Positions 46,893-58,924 of a stretch of DNA of 64,000 nucleotides are shown in pieces. The position numbers and the translations under genes were made by a program. The stretch spans positions 103,527,552 to 103,591,551 of the forward strand of contig NC_073313.1 of the NCBI RefSeq assembly GCF_027595985.1, given 5' to 3'. The DNA comes from Sorex araneus (lineage: Eukaryota > Chordata > Mammalia > Eulipotyphla > Soricidae). The notes below the pieces were generated by a model, which was given only the letters and a program-made list of their open reading frames with translations, was not told the origin of the DNA and did no database searches. Positions within the stretch are counted from its first letter, which is position 1, and every line of letters starts with the position of its first letter.

Positions 46893-47080
46893 TAGGTCAG
46901 TGGGCTGCAGCACATGCTTTGCTTGCAGAAGGCCAAGGTTCTATCCCACATACCACATGTTCTCCTGAGCACCATCAGGAGTACCCTTGAGCACCAAGTC
47001 AGCAGACAAGTGAGCACTGAGCCCTTTGCAGCCCCTGATTACTGCCAGTTGTGCCCCCTCCCAAAAAAAAAACAAAAAAA
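46893..47080 (+). mobile_element. SINE, poly(A) type
   Basis: Plus-strand copy ending CCAAAAAAAAAAC. Confidence 0.8.
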
Positions 47081-47118
47081 GCAAGACTAAAAACAATTGA
47101 TGGCCCTGAGTATTCCTT

Positions 47119-47330
47119 TTTTTAAAATTTTATTGAATCACCCTGAGATAGTTACAAGCTTTCATGTCTGGGATGTCTGGATTACAATTACACAATGATC
47201 AAACACCCATCCCTCCACCAGTGCACATTCCCCACCACCAATATCCCCGGTATACCCCCCCTTTCTCTCCCTCCCCCTGCCTCCATGCAGACAATATTCC
47301 CCAAACATTCCTGTTTTTCTCTTAAACCTG
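47119..47330 (-). mobile_element. L1 3' end fragment
   Basis: TTTATTGAATCACCCTGAGA, CACCCATCCCTCCACCAGTG and CCCCACCACCAATATCCCC mark the minus-strand 3' UTR. Confidence 0.88.
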
Positions 47331-47572
47331 CTACAAAGCTGCCACTTTTCATTCAAAAATATCATTCCTTGGCTCCACAAGGATCAAGATATTCCAAAGA
47401 AGGTGGAAGGGAGTACTCAGTGTGACTTTTCCCTCCCTAAAAAGATACCCCACGTGGCTTTCCTTTTTATAGGAGAGCTGCAATCCAACATCCAAAGATA
47501 GATGAAGATAACAGAGTTTGGTGTTTCCACTTGCCAGTCAACTTTGTGTTATCAGATTCTTTAATATTTTGT

Positions 47573-47740
47573 TTATGTTTTGCGGTCATACCCAGAAGTG
47601 CTCAAGGCTTACTCCTGGCTCAAGGCTTACTCTGGCTCCTGGCTTCTAGAAGTACTCACAGGACCATATGAGGTGCCGAGAATCGAACACTGGTCAGCCG
47701 CTTGCAAGGCCTTGCTCACTGTGCTGTGAATCAGGCCCTT
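47573..47740 (-). mobile_element. SINE, poly(A) type, with internal duplication
   Basis: CAAGGCTTACTCCTGGCT is nearly repeated as CAAGGCTTACTCTGGCTCC. Confidence 0.85.
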
Positions 47741-47886
47741 CCCAGATTCTTTTGTAATTTTATGTGTCTGTTCAATTTTAAATTCGAAAGAAAATTACAA
47801 TCCCTCTGGTATAGCACTATGATTGGGAAAAATGGTTTTGAAACTCATAAGGAGCTATATAAATTTTTGATCCTCATTTACCCATT

Positions 47887-48144
47887 GGGCTGGAGCGATA
47901 GCATAGTGGGTAGGGCGTTTGCCTTGCATGCAGCCGACCCGGGTTCGATTCCTCGGCCCCTCTCAGGGAGCCTGGCAAGCTATCAAGAGTATCTCACCCG
48001 CATGGTCGAGCCTGGCAAGCTACCTGTGGCGTATTCGAAATGCCAAAACCAGTAACAACAAGTCTCACAATGGAGACATTACTGGTGCCCATTCGAGCAA
48101 ATCGATGAGGAATGGGATAACAGTGACAGTAACAGTGGCAGTGA
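47887..48144 (+). mobile_element. Shrew SINE with RTE-derived tail and intact target-site duplication
   Basis: A well-preserved copy: head GGGCTGGAGCGATAGCATAG, B box GGGTTCGATTCC, body, and tail GAGACATTACTGGTGCCC ending in a GACAGTAACAGTGGC array. It is bounded by perfect 12-bp repeats CATTTACCCATT at 47875-47886 and 48145-48156. This shows that the head, body and RTE tail insert as one unit. Confidence 0.96.
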
Positions 48145-48277
48145 CATTTACCCATTAATGAAGGAATAAGGTGTAAAGTTCATTGTCTGTGTCTAAAGAC
48201 TAAGGAATAATATTTCCTAGTAATCACTTTTCCGGTTTTGATTTCTGAACCTCACCTGGATTTTCGAACTCTGTTCC

Positions 48278-48397
48278 CACTCGGTGCTTGAGGTTGCTCC
48301 CCACAGTGCTTGGAGATCCTGTGGCACTAGAGATTGAACCCAGGTCTCTGGCATGCAGATCATGTATGCCAACCCTTTGAACTATCTCCCTAGTCCC
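48278..48397 (-). mobile_element. SINE, diverged
   Basis: Minus-strand copy, GAGATTGAACCCAGGTCTC and CTATCTCCCTAGTCCCC. Confidence 0.75.
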
Positions 48398-48889
48398 CCC
48401 TAGTACTTCTTTATCCATGTCCTGTATAAAATTGATTTGAAATACGACATTTAGTGTGTCCAGCACGTGATGGTATCACCGCAAAAGCAAAATGTTAATA
48501 TTCCTAAGATACATTAATAGTATATCATCAGAAAAATATACAAAATAGGAATAAAATATCACAAAATCTCTTTTATGTAAAGTTATGATTTTCCTGAACC
48601 TAGAATACTTAAACAGTGTTTCTATACATAGACTGTGCCATGCACAAAGGCGAGAGCTTTGTTTTATAGAATATCTGATGGGGCATTTGCAGCTGGCTGG
48701 AGAAGACAGAAGGAGAAATTTCAAAGAATGTTATTTTGCAAAGAAGGGCCAGGACTATCTTAAGGACGTGAGCACACTGGGAGTCCATTCCCAGGTTACC
48801 TAGGTTACAGAGGGACTCAGACCATCTCAAGGACATCCTGAATGCATTTCTTGATTATGTTCTGTCTCCTTGACTCAGCTCCCATTAGC

Positions 48890-48910
48890 AGCAGCTGCTG
48901 CTGCTGCTCC
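48890..48910. repeat. Short (CTG)n/(CAG)n tract
   Basis: CAGCAGCTGCTGCTGCTGC; it switches strand sense in the middle. Confidence 0.85.
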
Positions 48911-48992
48911 GGTATTAGCCTATTTGAAATTAGCCTGTTTGAAATGTGGGCAAGGGACGGTTTTCCTCATCCTTGGTATTTTTATTTGTTTG

Positions 48993-49160
48993 TTTTTGTT
49001 TTGGGCCACACCTTGCACTGCCTGGGGACCACTTCCAGCTTAATGCTTAGGGGTCATCCTTGGCAGTGCTTGGCAGAATGGGGGGACATGTGGTATCAGG
49101 AATCAAACCCAGTGCTTCACACCTGCAAGACATGTGCTCTGTCACTGAGCTGCATGTGCC
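48993..49160 (-). mobile_element. SINE, old copy
   Basis: TTTTGGGCCACACCTTGC to CACTGAGCTGCATGTGCC. The young SINE at 49182 inserted next to it. Confidence 0.78.
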
Positions 49161-49181
49161 AAACCTTTAGTATTATTTTTT

Positions 49182-49344
49182 TTCTTTTTGGGTCACACCC
49201 AGCGATGCTCAGGGGTTACTCCTGGCTTTTCACTCAGGAATTACTCCTGGCAGTGCTTGGGGGACCATATGGGATGCCGGGGATTGAACCCGGGTCGGCG
49301 GTGTGCAAGGCAAACGCCCTACCCGTTGTGCTATCGCTCCGGCC
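49182..49344 (-). mobile_element. Young shrew SINE, poly(A) form
   Basis: Minus-strand copy with the T-rich end at the left. The flanking repeat CCTTTAGTATTATTTTTT occurs at 49164 and at 49345-49362. Little divergence from the other young copies. Confidence 0.96.
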
Positions 49345-49675
49345 CCTTTAGTATTATTTTTTAAAGCATACTGCTTGAAGAAGAAAAAATAATTCAGCTT
49401 GTGAAAACCCTTGCTTCTACTGGCCAGCTGTGGAAAGACTATGCATGGAAGATGAGCTACACTTAATGTTACAAATTAATGATAAAAAGTAAAATACAAT
49501 ATAATGTCCACTGCATTGCGTACAGCTATGACATAGATTTTATCATACTTTTTTTTAGAAAATTTCCTTAGCTTTTCACTTTTTTTGCTGTGAGGCCAGA
49601 ATAAATTTTAAATGTGATCTTACAAAAGATTCGCTCAACATATTTACTTCCCCAGTGCCTTTTATTTATTCTTAG

Positions 49676-49838
49676 TTTTTCTTTTGGCCCCCAAACAGTG
49701 GTGCTCAGGGATTACTCCTGGCTATGTGCTCAGATTCACTCCTGGCGGAGCTCAGGGGACCCTAACGGGTACCAGAGATCAAATCTGGGTCAGCCACAGG
49801 TAAGGCAAGTATGTTACCTCTGCAATATTTCTCCTGCC
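49676..49838 (-). mobile_element. SINE, poly(A) type
   Basis: Minus-strand copy, GCAATATTTCTCCTGCCC end. Confidence 0.85.
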
Positions 49839-49867
49839 CTACCCAGTGTCTTTTGAAAGTCAAGTGA

Positions 49868-50120
49868 AGAGGGCCAGGGAGATAGCTCAGTGGTCAGGGG
49901 AACATGCAAAACATGTGCCAGAACCTGAGTTTGAACTCCAACACTACATGTCCCCCAGGCACTGCTAGGTGTGGTCCAGAAGGCACTCTAGAAGCACCAG
50001 ACTAGGTCTGGTGGTGCTGGAGAACCCAAATATTGAACCCACCAGCTTGTTTTGTCAAGTGTTGCCAAGACTGGCCCCCAGACCCCTGAGCCTCCCTTTT
50101 CTCCCTCCCCCTCCAAAAAA
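49868..50120 (+). mobile_element. SINE, poly(A) type, with extra sequence
   Basis: GGGCCAGGGAGATAGCTCAG head, then a long body that includes CACCAGACTAGGTCTGGTGG, a near-palindrome, and a final A-run. Confidence 0.7.
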
Positions 50121-50229
50121 ACGCACAGTTTTTAGGTGCTGGAGTTAACATCAGTGAAATGAAATCCCTATTTTCCTGGAGTTCATATTCTAGTTGTGGG
50201 AGAGACATAAGCAACATGTCTTAGTGATC

Positions 50230-51350
50230 CTTGCTACAAAGGAAAAGTAGTGATCAGGAAAATGGAAATTTTTGTACATGAGCTCTTGCCAAACATCAGT
50301 GAGATTGACACACATAAAAAAGAACAAATAAAAGCCAGCGCTGGAACAGCTTTGGGGAAAAGAGAAACCTCATCCATTTTTGGTGAGACTGATGGTTCAA
50401 TCTCTGTGGAAAATAGTATTGAGGCTTCTGGAAAAACTAAGAGTAGGGCTTCCATACAATCCAGCTTCTATGGCATCTACCTCAAGGGAGGGCCCCAAAA
50501 CACTTATTTCAAAAAGGTATTTGTACTCCTTTGTTAATTGTAGCACTGTTTACGGTAGCCAAGATCTGGAAGCAGCCCACATTTCTAAGATGAATAGAGA
50601 AATGATGACATCTATATACACAGTGGAATACTACTCAACAATAAGATGTAATCATGTAACTGCCACTATGTGGATGGAGCTAGAGAGTATCAGGCTGAGT
50701 GAAGCCAATGAGAAAGAGAGGGATAAACATTGAATGCTCTCTCTCGGACTGGGGTATAAAGACACATAATGAAATAACAAATGGCCAAAGCCAATGGTCT
50801 ACAGACTGAGTTTACCAAGGATGGGACAGTGGGCTGATGAGAAGAGACCATGGAGCATTGGTAGAGAGAGTGTGTACCCCAGTGGTGACAGTTAGAACAC
50901 TATGTATAAAACTACTGTCACTAACAGTAGAGTAAATCACTGTGCCGCTATAAAAAAGAAATGAAAACATGGTATAGAGTGGGGAGAAGGTTGGTAATTT
51001 AAATAATTTTCGTCAAAGAAGAACTTTTTAAAAATTTCCCCTTTTAACAATGCATTTTTAATTTATTTAGGCATCTTAATTTCTACAGTTATTTATCTCT
51101 GAGTTTTCAGGTACACAATCATCGCCTATCTCATCACCAGTGACAACTTCCCTCCAACCCCACCCCACCCCCAGGCATTCTTGACATTCACACTTTGAAA
51201 TTTGGTTAGTGTAGTTTGAATCTCCTACTTGCAGTTTTGTTATAAGAGGTGGTGGAGGGTAACAGGGTTAGGGGACATGGACCCCAGACATGTATGATGA
51301 AAAGGTGTTATATAACTGTATGTTTGAAACATAGAGGGCCTTTAAAAAAT
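50230..51350 (+). mobile_element. L1 3' part
   Basis: GGAATACTACTCAACAATAA, GATGGAGCTAGAGAGTATCA and GTGAAGCCAATGAGAAAGAG match the end of L1 ORF2. A G-rich 3' UTR-like stretch lies near 51240-51340. The part between about 50960 and 51240 is uncertain. Confidence 0.85.
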
Positions 51351-52440
51351 GATCTATTAACCAAGGGCATTAGAGTATATGAGTCACGCCAATTCGGGGT
51401 CAGAGTAACTATATATAGTTCTTCCTAGGTTTTGTTATGAAGGGAAACAGAGAAATAGGTTAAGCAGCTGACCACTTTCTAGAGTGTTGAGTTAAACTAG
51501 TGAATAAAACAAAAACAGTTCCTGTTGTCACTGAGTGTATAACATTTTGGGACAGACAAGTAAGCAAACAATATATAATTACTTGGAGAGTAAATAATAA
51601 TATCAACATGGTTTTGCTATCATATCCATGAGTGAGGGATATTTGAAAATCTCAAATCAATTTTTTCCTGGCCATCTCTGGTCTTGTATGCTTATTAGAT
51701 GTCCTGTTACATGGTACAGAGAATTCCTAAAGATGATTAATACAATAGGTTAAGAACTGGAGGCAGAATCCCAGAGTGCCATCTGTGGAGTATCTTGCCA
51801 AAACCTGGTTTGGGTTGTTATTAATTAAATCATCTCTCTCTGAGGTCTGGGATGTGATGTGGTAGAGAGAAATGGGGAGGGCTTTCTAAGTAGGAGGAAT
51901 AATGAGAGTGCCAAAACAAAAAGATGGCAGTTGTGGACATAGATGATTCAGATTCATTTGTTTTGTGTTTAAAAATATTAGAATCTATCTGAGCAGCTAG
52001 AAAAAGGTTGTAGAATAGCAATATACTTCAGCAAGAGGAAGGGGAAATGCAATGAATAAAAGAGGACCTTGGAAACATTAGTTTTTGTCTCCATTGCTCT
52101 CTCAATTCCTGTCTAGTTGGTCTTATTTTTGTTTTGCTTCAGTGTTTTAGTGATAGCAGACTGCGTTTACAATGGTGATCTGAATAGCATTTACCATATA
52201 ACTTATATATCTGAATGATTCCTAGGTTTTGTATAATGACATTCTGTGACATTGACACAACAACAAAATCTGACATCCCAGTTTCTCAGGATGTATTTCC
52301 CATTATGACTGTATAAAGAAGTGACATTTTTAAACAGGGGTAATCACATTTGTAGATTTTTTATCCTTACATTAAGTTATCCTGTTGTTTTAAAATAAAA
52401 TAAGTTCTTTTAAGTGATGTTTTCAAAGTCACTGTACTAT
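51350..52440. other. TBC1D8B: TBC1D8B intron 1, nothing recognised
   Basis: Unique-looking sequence between two L1 fragments. 57320-57750 and 58180-58450 are similar. Confidence 0.5.
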
Positions 52441-52523
52441 GTCAGAGATGTAAGCTCAGTGGTAGAACATTTTGCTTTATATGTGTGAGGCCCTGGGTTA
52501 GGTCCCCAGCACCACAAAACAAT
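52440..52523 (+). mobile_element. tRNA-Ala-type SINE fragment
   Basis: AGCTCAGTGGTAGAACATTT and GGCCCTGGGTTAGGTCCCC look like an ID-type head rather than the main shrew SINE. Confidence 0.6.
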
Positions 52524-52689
52524 CAAAAACCCAAATACTGTATTATATGTTACTTCATTCATTTGCTGTAATTCTTACTGTTTTGTACCTAACCAGATGT
52601 CTTATTTTCTTTAATTTTCTGAGGTCTACCTACTTGTTTACTGATAAATAATCATTTTAAGTCAAGGTACCAAGGCTTGTAATAGTATT

Positions 52690-54356
52690 AATATTATTGT
52701 TATCATCACACAATGCCAATATTCCTCCACCGCTGTCCCTAGGTCCCTTCTCAGCCACCTCTGTTGTGCCTCCTCCACTTTGGCAGACTCAATTCTGTTG
52801 GCAGAGTCTCGGGGTTTTATTTCATAAGTCATCGTCTATTCCCTTGCATTATTTCCTTATACTTAAAATATGCCTGAGATCATCTAGTGCTTGCCCTCCT
52901 TTTTCTTCCCTTGGAGCTGAGAAGTATTCCTTTGGGAATATATACAACTTATTTTAATCCATTTATCTATTATTCGGCTTTTGGGAGGTTTCCAAATCTT
53001 GGCTTTCGTAAACAGCCCTGCATTGAACATAGGTGTGCATATATCTTTTCAAATTAGTTTTTCTGTTCACAAAATGGATGCCAATCAGTGGAATCTCTAG
53101 GTCCTTAAAGACAGTTCTATTTTAATTGTTCGAGAAATCTCCACAGAGAAAAGTCCTTTTCTATAGAAGCTGAACCAGATGACGTCCCCACCAGCAGTAA
53201 ATTAGGGTACCTTTTTTCCACCACATCCCTACCAGCACTGGTTATTTCACACTTTTTATATAGCCATTCTCACTGGTTTTAAGTGAGATCACATTGACTT
53301 TTGACATATATTTCCCTGATAGTAATTCTGAACATTTGTTTTCATGTACTTGTTGGCTGTTTGTATTTATTTTCTCTCAATTTTTAATAGGGTTATATTT
53401 TGTTGTTTAGTTTTTGGAGTGCCTTATATATCTTGGTATGCAAAGATGTACGATGTACAAATACTTTCTCCCATTGAGTGAGGTGTCTTTATTTTAACAT
53501 TGTTTAAAATAACAAACTTCTCAGTTTTTAGTTCCATTTGTTTATTTTTACCTTTGTTTTCTTTGCCATTGGAGTCAAATAATTGAAGAGACCTTTGAGG
53601 ACAATATGGTAAAGTCTTAAGTTGCTATTTCCCTCAATGTGTTTTCTATGGATTCAGGTCTGATATTGAGGTCTTTCTGTTGCTCTTTGGGTAATACCGG
53701 GTTATGTACATTTCTTCATGGGCTAATCTTAGTTTGGTTGTCATGTACCTGTGATGCCAGGCGTTGAATTAAGGCTTCCTATATGCAAAGCATATGCTAA
53801 GACCCCTTGAAAAATCTCCCTGGCCCCTAATATTAAGGTCCTTATTCCATTTTGAATTAGACTTTATGAGGATATTACATAGGGTTATCAGTTTCTTTTT
53901 TTCTTTTTTTTCCATACAGCTATACACTTTGTTCCAACACGATCTGAAATACTGTCTTTCCTCAATTTAAAGCTCTTATATCCTTGGTTATCTGTCAGCT
54001 GTCCATATATCCAGGGGTTACTTCTGGGCTCCCAGTTCTGTTCTGTTGGTACAAGTATCCACTTTTATTCCAGAGCCATTCTGTTTGAACACTGTGGCTT
54101 AATACTATAGTTTAAAAGCAGGGAAAATGATGATTCCCATACTTTTTTTCTCAGAATTGCTTCAGCTATTTGGGGAGTTATGATTCCATACAAATTAAGT
54201 AGTGGTTTTTCTTTGTCCTTAAAGAATGTTATTGGAATTTTGATATAGATTACACTAAATATGTATAATGTTTGCATCATAGGTTATTTTAACAATGTTA
54301 ATTTTTCCAATACACAGATGTTGAATTTAATTCCTTCAGATTTTGTTGAGGATATA
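52690..54356 (-). mobile_element. L1 fragment, minus strand, 3' UTR to ORF2
   Basis: Inverse L1 sequence: CCACCGCTGTCCCTAGG, CAGCCCTGCATTGAACATAG, GATGACGTCCCCACCAGCAG, TTTGTTTATTTTTACC and CTTCAGCTATTTGGGGAGTT-like steps in order. It ends at the SINE at 54357. Confidence 0.88.
53740..53826 (-). mobile_element. SINE fragment inside an L1
   Basis: Inverted head ending AAAATCTCCCTGGCCCC. Confidence 0.65.
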
Positions 54357-54605
54357 TAGGACTGGAGCTATAGCACAGCAGGTAGGGCATTTCCCTTGCA
54401 CGTGGCCAACCCAGGTTCGATTCCTCCCTCCCTCTCAGAGAGCCCAGCAAGCTACCGAGAGTATCCCGCCAGCATGGCAGAGCCTGGCAAGCTCCTCGTG
54501 GTGTATTTGATATGCCCAAAACAGTAACAAGTCTCACAATGGAGACATTACTGGTGTCCACTTGAGCAAATCGATGAACAATGGGATGACAGTGCTACAG
54601 TGCTA
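54357..54605 (+). mobile_element. Shrew SINE with RTE-derived tail
   Basis: Complete head (GACTGGAGCTATAGCACAGC), body and tail GAGACATTACTGGTGTCC, ending in GACAGTGCTACAGTGC. It is inserted in a minus-strand L1. Confidence 0.93.
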
Positions 54606-55239
54606 CATGCATATATGTTCAACAGGAGTATTGGTGTGTGTAAAAAACATCTGCCAGGAGGTGTCTGGGGGAAGAGCCCCGGCGGCTCTCCCCATCAGCC
54701 ACCCCCGGGGTTCTTGGGGGTCCGTTCTGGAGCCACTCGCCCAGCCGGAGCGGCCTGGGCCATGGGGCAGATGGAGGGCCAAGCCGGTTGATTGATCAGT
54801 TGCTGTTTATCCCATTCTCCCCACGCCTGTTCCAGTCTCTCTGAGCTCCCCATTTCTCCTCTCTCCTCTCTCTCCCCCAGCACTCTTCCTTCCTAGCTCC
54901 TTACTCCTCCATCCCGCTCTCTGGATTCTCTTCTCTGGATTCTGCTTTACTAGTCTCTCCCTCATCGGGACCCTGCTTTTGGGGGTGCTAGGAAGTAAGG
55001 GCAGCTGAGGCTTAGATCGAGAGATAACAGATGCCCAGGAGGAAAATATCATGTGACTCCCAGGTTACAAAAGCATAGCATCTGCTACAGTCTTCCTGTG
55101 CTCATACAAAAGGAATAAACTATGCAAAGGATTCAAAGAGAAGAGAAAAACAATCTTTATGAGTTAACAGAACACAAAGAAAGAAGTTACAAATAAACAC
55201 AGAGGAAAGTTCCCAATAAACCTAAACTACCTGAGCCTA
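54606..55239. other. Unrecognised GC-rich then AT-rich segment between L1 pieces
   Basis: 54640-54800 is rich in CpG and CCCC/GGGG. 54830-54960 is CT-rich and contains repeated TCTCTGGATTC. 55060-55239 is AT-rich. No frame looks genuine. It may be an LTR or a separate retroposon inserted in the L1. I cannot assign it. Confidence 0.4.
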
Positions 55240-56665
55240 TGTTATCCTACAGGTGTGTAATTTTCTCTTCAGTCATGCCTCTCTGTTTTTTCTATCAAGA
55301 TAATGTTGGCCTCAAGGAAACAGTTCAGAGGAGTTCCTGTTTATCTTGCTTTCTGGAAGTGTTTAGGTTATTTATTTCAGGCTTCTGTCATTGTGCTGCC
55401 AAGCCACTCTGTCATGGTTTTTAGTTCATCTACTATGTCCTTTAGTCGTTGATTTCTGATGGGAAGTTTCTCATACTTTATTTTATCTTGCTGGAGGTCT
55501 CTTTTACTGGTCTCCTAAACTCAGTGGGCATCCTTACATTTGCCACTTTGAAGTCTTCATTGAGGAATTTAGAATTTCCTCCTGCACTTGGGCTCCTTCC
55601 TGGGCTTTTTGTCTTTGTCTATCTATGCAGAAAAATTCCTCTGTCTCTTTATTGTGTTATATGTGATATGAAGTCTATAGTCCCATTATGTGCAGACCTG
55701 AATGGTGGTTTACAGTTCCCACTGACTTTTTTACCCCGAGACCATAGTTCCCTAGCTTGTCTTGCTTGCCCCAGACCACTGCTGGGAATGTGAGCCACAA
55801 GCAGGCAAACTTTTATTGCATCCCAGAGTTCACATTTGCCTGTGACTGGCTGTGGCTGTGGTGCCATTACCCCGCATGTTTGGGCATCAGATGGGACCTT
55901 GCCCTCAGAAGTGACCAGTGACATCTGTAATTTCAATCAGAACTAGTATCTACTAGTGTATTTGCATTTGCTTGCACCTGATTATTTGCCACATGCAAGT
56001 CAACCTGGGAAGCGTTCTGTCATCCGACACTGTTTAATTTCGTCTTGGCTATACGCAAATGCACATTGTTCAAATGCAGGCGGAAGGTGTGCACCGCAGT
56101 TCATGGTTGGTCTGTTGCTAGCTTTCATTAATCTCCAGTGAAAGTCACTTTTGATTCTAGACATTTCTTCCCCTGTCTGCACTCCAGTCACATGCGTTTG
56201 GGAGGAGGGCTGCTTTTGTTTCCCTTGGGGCAAACAGATGTCACTTTCCCGGCAGCCCTCAGCTTGGATTAGCTGCTTCCTGTTGTGAAAGGTACAGAGC
56301 CCCCTGCCGGCTTCCAAGGGAATGCCCGTGTATGCCTGCTGTAAACGCAGCTCTGGCCTGCTTCTGTCTCTAGATCAGGTTCTGTGAGAGTAGAGTCTCA
56401 GGGTTGCGGTGCCAGTTTTCAGCTTGCCCAGGGCAAAGTTCAGTGTCTCGGCAGCCTCTCACCACACCTCCCCCTCCCTGGACTCCTGCTCCTTAGCTCT
56501 GAGTTTCACCACTTGTTCCTCCTTCTTCCACAGCATATGGTTGCTGGACTCTCCAGTGAACTGTCAATAGTGTGATTCATTCTGTGTTTTTTTTTTTGTG
56601 ACTTTGTTGAGGGATCCCAGGAGCAGTGTGAAATTGCTCCCTTTTCTGCCATTTTATCCCCACCT
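55240..56665 (-). mobile_element. L1 5' part, minus strand, ORF1 start and 5' UTR
   Basis: 55250-55600 resembles the inverse of the L1 ORF1 N-terminal coiled-coil region. 55650-56665 is more GC-rich and ends with CTGCCATTTTATCCCCACC, whose complement resembles the 5' start of L1 with its ATGGC motif. It may belong to the same element as 52690-54356, with a large internal loss. Confidence 0.6.
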
Positions 56666-56849
56666 CCTTGTATTTTAAGTTTTGATGACCTCTGTGGATC
56701 GCTCCGATCTCCTTAAAGTCTTTCCCAGGGTCCTGTGATCCAGGTTGGGATCTGACCCTGCCAGGTCGGAGAGAAGCAACCAGACACTAGGGATCGAGTT
56801 GACATCAGAGTGAAAAGTAGTGCACCTGTTAGAAAGTATAAGAAGGTGC

Positions 56850-57095
56850 TGTAGGGACTGAGTGGATAGCCCGCAGGTCAGGGGTGCATGCAACAGTCCT
56901 CAGCACCACGTGCACTGGCATAGCCCTGGAAGACCCTGCACACTACTCAGTGTGACCCTGGTAGTCCCAGTGCTGGGCCGGGCAATACTGTTCAGGGTTC
57001 TTGCACTGAACTGCTCACCCAGTTGATTATTGCCGCAGGAGGCATCTATGACCCCTAAGCACTGGTTGGGAACCTCCCACACCACCCCAAAAGAG
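56850..57095 (+). mobile_element. SINE-like, strongly rearranged
   Basis: GGGACTGAGTGGATAGCCCG head and CACCACCCCAAAAGAG end with unfamiliar sequence between. Confidence 0.5.
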
Positions 57096-57142
57096 ATGCT
57101 GTCAAGATGGTTGTCGTTCTACTATTTCCCCCTTTTATTAAC

Positions 57143-57318
57143 TTTTTGTGTTGGGGTCACACACAGCATTGCTCAGGACTTCGTTCTGGCTCTGCACTCA
57201 GGGATCTCTCCTGGCGGGGGGTGGGGGGGCTCGGGGAACCGTATGGGGTGCTGGAGATCAAACCTTGTTCCGGCATGTGCAGGGCAAGCGCCCACCCACT
57301 GTCGTATCGCTTTAGCCC
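57143..57318 (-). mobile_element. SINE, poly(A) type
   Basis: Minus-strand copy with a G-rich expansion in the body, GTCGTATCGCTTTAGCCC end. Confidence 0.88.
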
Positions 57319-57751
57319 TATTTCCCCATTTTAATCTTTAGAAATACAACTGGATTGATAATTCATTTATTCTGTTTTTCACCTATATCATAGCAATATG
57401 CCATTTGTCACATGAGTTATTTCTCTTAACAATTTAAAATTTTTTAATAGACAGAGACTGCGGTTTAAAGAAGGGAATGACTGCTTACGTACATACAGTT
57501 TCTAAGGAAGCATTATTGAAAAATATGCAGGGAGAGGAGAATGGATAAAATAATTTCTTTGTTTTTCCAAAGTGGTTTGTATAAAGTTGGCAGGATTCAA
57601 AATGCTAGAGCTCTGACTGTTGGATTCTTCTATCATAAGCATGCATTCATAGTTCTGTTTTAAAGCACTTATATATGGTAGCAAAAACAATTGAGTTAGG
57701 AAAACACACAGCCCTACAAAGAACAGTACTTTCTCTTGTTCAGGTGTAATT

Positions 57752-57910
57752 CTTGGGGCCAAAGAGGTAGTACAGCAGGTGGGGTCTTTGCCTTGTATAT
57801 GACCGACCAAGGTTTGATTCCCGGGATTCCATATAAAGCCATGAGCCGTGCCACTCCTGAGCGCAGAGCCAGGAGTAAGCCCTGAGCACTGCTGGGTGTT
57901 GGCCCAGTAC
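57752..57910 (+). mobile_element. SINE, poly(A) type
   Basis: TTGGGGCCAAAGAGGTAGTA to TGCTGGGTGTTGGCCC. Confidence 0.88.
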
Positions 57911-58017
57911 GAAGGAAAACAAAGTCAGATGTAATTTCTACAAAGGGTGCTGGCCAATAACCGATTAGTTTTTTATTAATTAACATTTAATGAACGTAAG
58001 GGTCATAGAGCAAAGTA

Positions 58018-58177
58018 TACAGGGGCTAAGATACTTGCCAGGTGTGTGACTGGCCCCGGTTGGATCCCCTGCACCACATGTGGTTCCCCGAACACTGCCA
58101 GGAGTTACCCTTGACTATGAAGCCAGAAGTAGCCTCTAACTATTGCCAGGTGTAGCCCCAAAACAACAACAAAAAAG
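58018..58177 (+). mobile_element. SINE, poly(A) type
   Basis: CAGGGGCTAAGATACTTGCC to GTGTAGCCCCAAAACAAC. Confidence 0.85.
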
Positions 58178-58462
58178 ATTTATGAAATTGAGATGATAAA
58201 ATAAGTTCAGCAGAAAAGTGTATTCCTTTGACTTTGTAAATAAGACAGCTATACGGGTGTGTCTTATGGGAAGGTACAGATACTGCCAACAGATCTGGCC
58301 AATTTTCTGTGGCCAAATGAAAAAGTTTACATATTTAAAATATTTTAATACCTAGAGGTATAAAGAAGGAAATACTGCTCAAACTTCCACTCTCAGTCCA
58401 GAAATAGCCACTGTAAACAGGATTGGCTACATAACTTGTGAGATCTAGTGTGGAATGAAAAT

Positions 58463-58710
58463 CACTCTATCACTGTCATCCCGTTGCTCATCGATTTGCT
58501 CGAGCAGGCACCAGTAACGTCTCCATTGTGAGACTTGTTGTTACTGTTTTTGGCATATCGAATACGCCACAGGGAGCTTGCCAGGCTTTTCCATGCAGGT
58601 GAGATACTCTCGGTAGCTTGCCAGGCTCTCCGAGAGGGGTGGAGGAATTGAACCCGGGTCGACTGTGTGCAAGGCAGACACCCTACCCGCTGCTCTATTG
58701 CTTCAGCCCA
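58463..58710 (-). mobile_element. Shrew SINE with RTE-derived tail and target-site duplication
   Basis: Minus-strand copy from TATCACTGTCATCCCG to TTGCTTCAGCCCA. GAATGAAAAT flanks it on both sides (58453-58462 and 58711-58720). Confidence 0.95.
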
Positions 58711-58924
58711 GAATGAAAATAATATTTTTTTAGAAGTTGAGGATTTCAGATAGTCACTACAGAAGAGTAAGCACAAATTCAAACCAGTTAAACGAAGCAC
58801 AGCCTTTCTGAGCATGGGGCCCCATGGACAAGTCAGAAGCTCATGGAAACAGCCATAACTAACATATATATAAACCTTTACATGTTTCTGAGAAAGGACT
58901 TTCTACTTAATAGAAATCCCTACC

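Noticed and set aside
54562-54795. GC-rich open frames near 54600-54800
   Set aside because: Short, overlapping on both strands, no homology recognised, and located within nested repeats.
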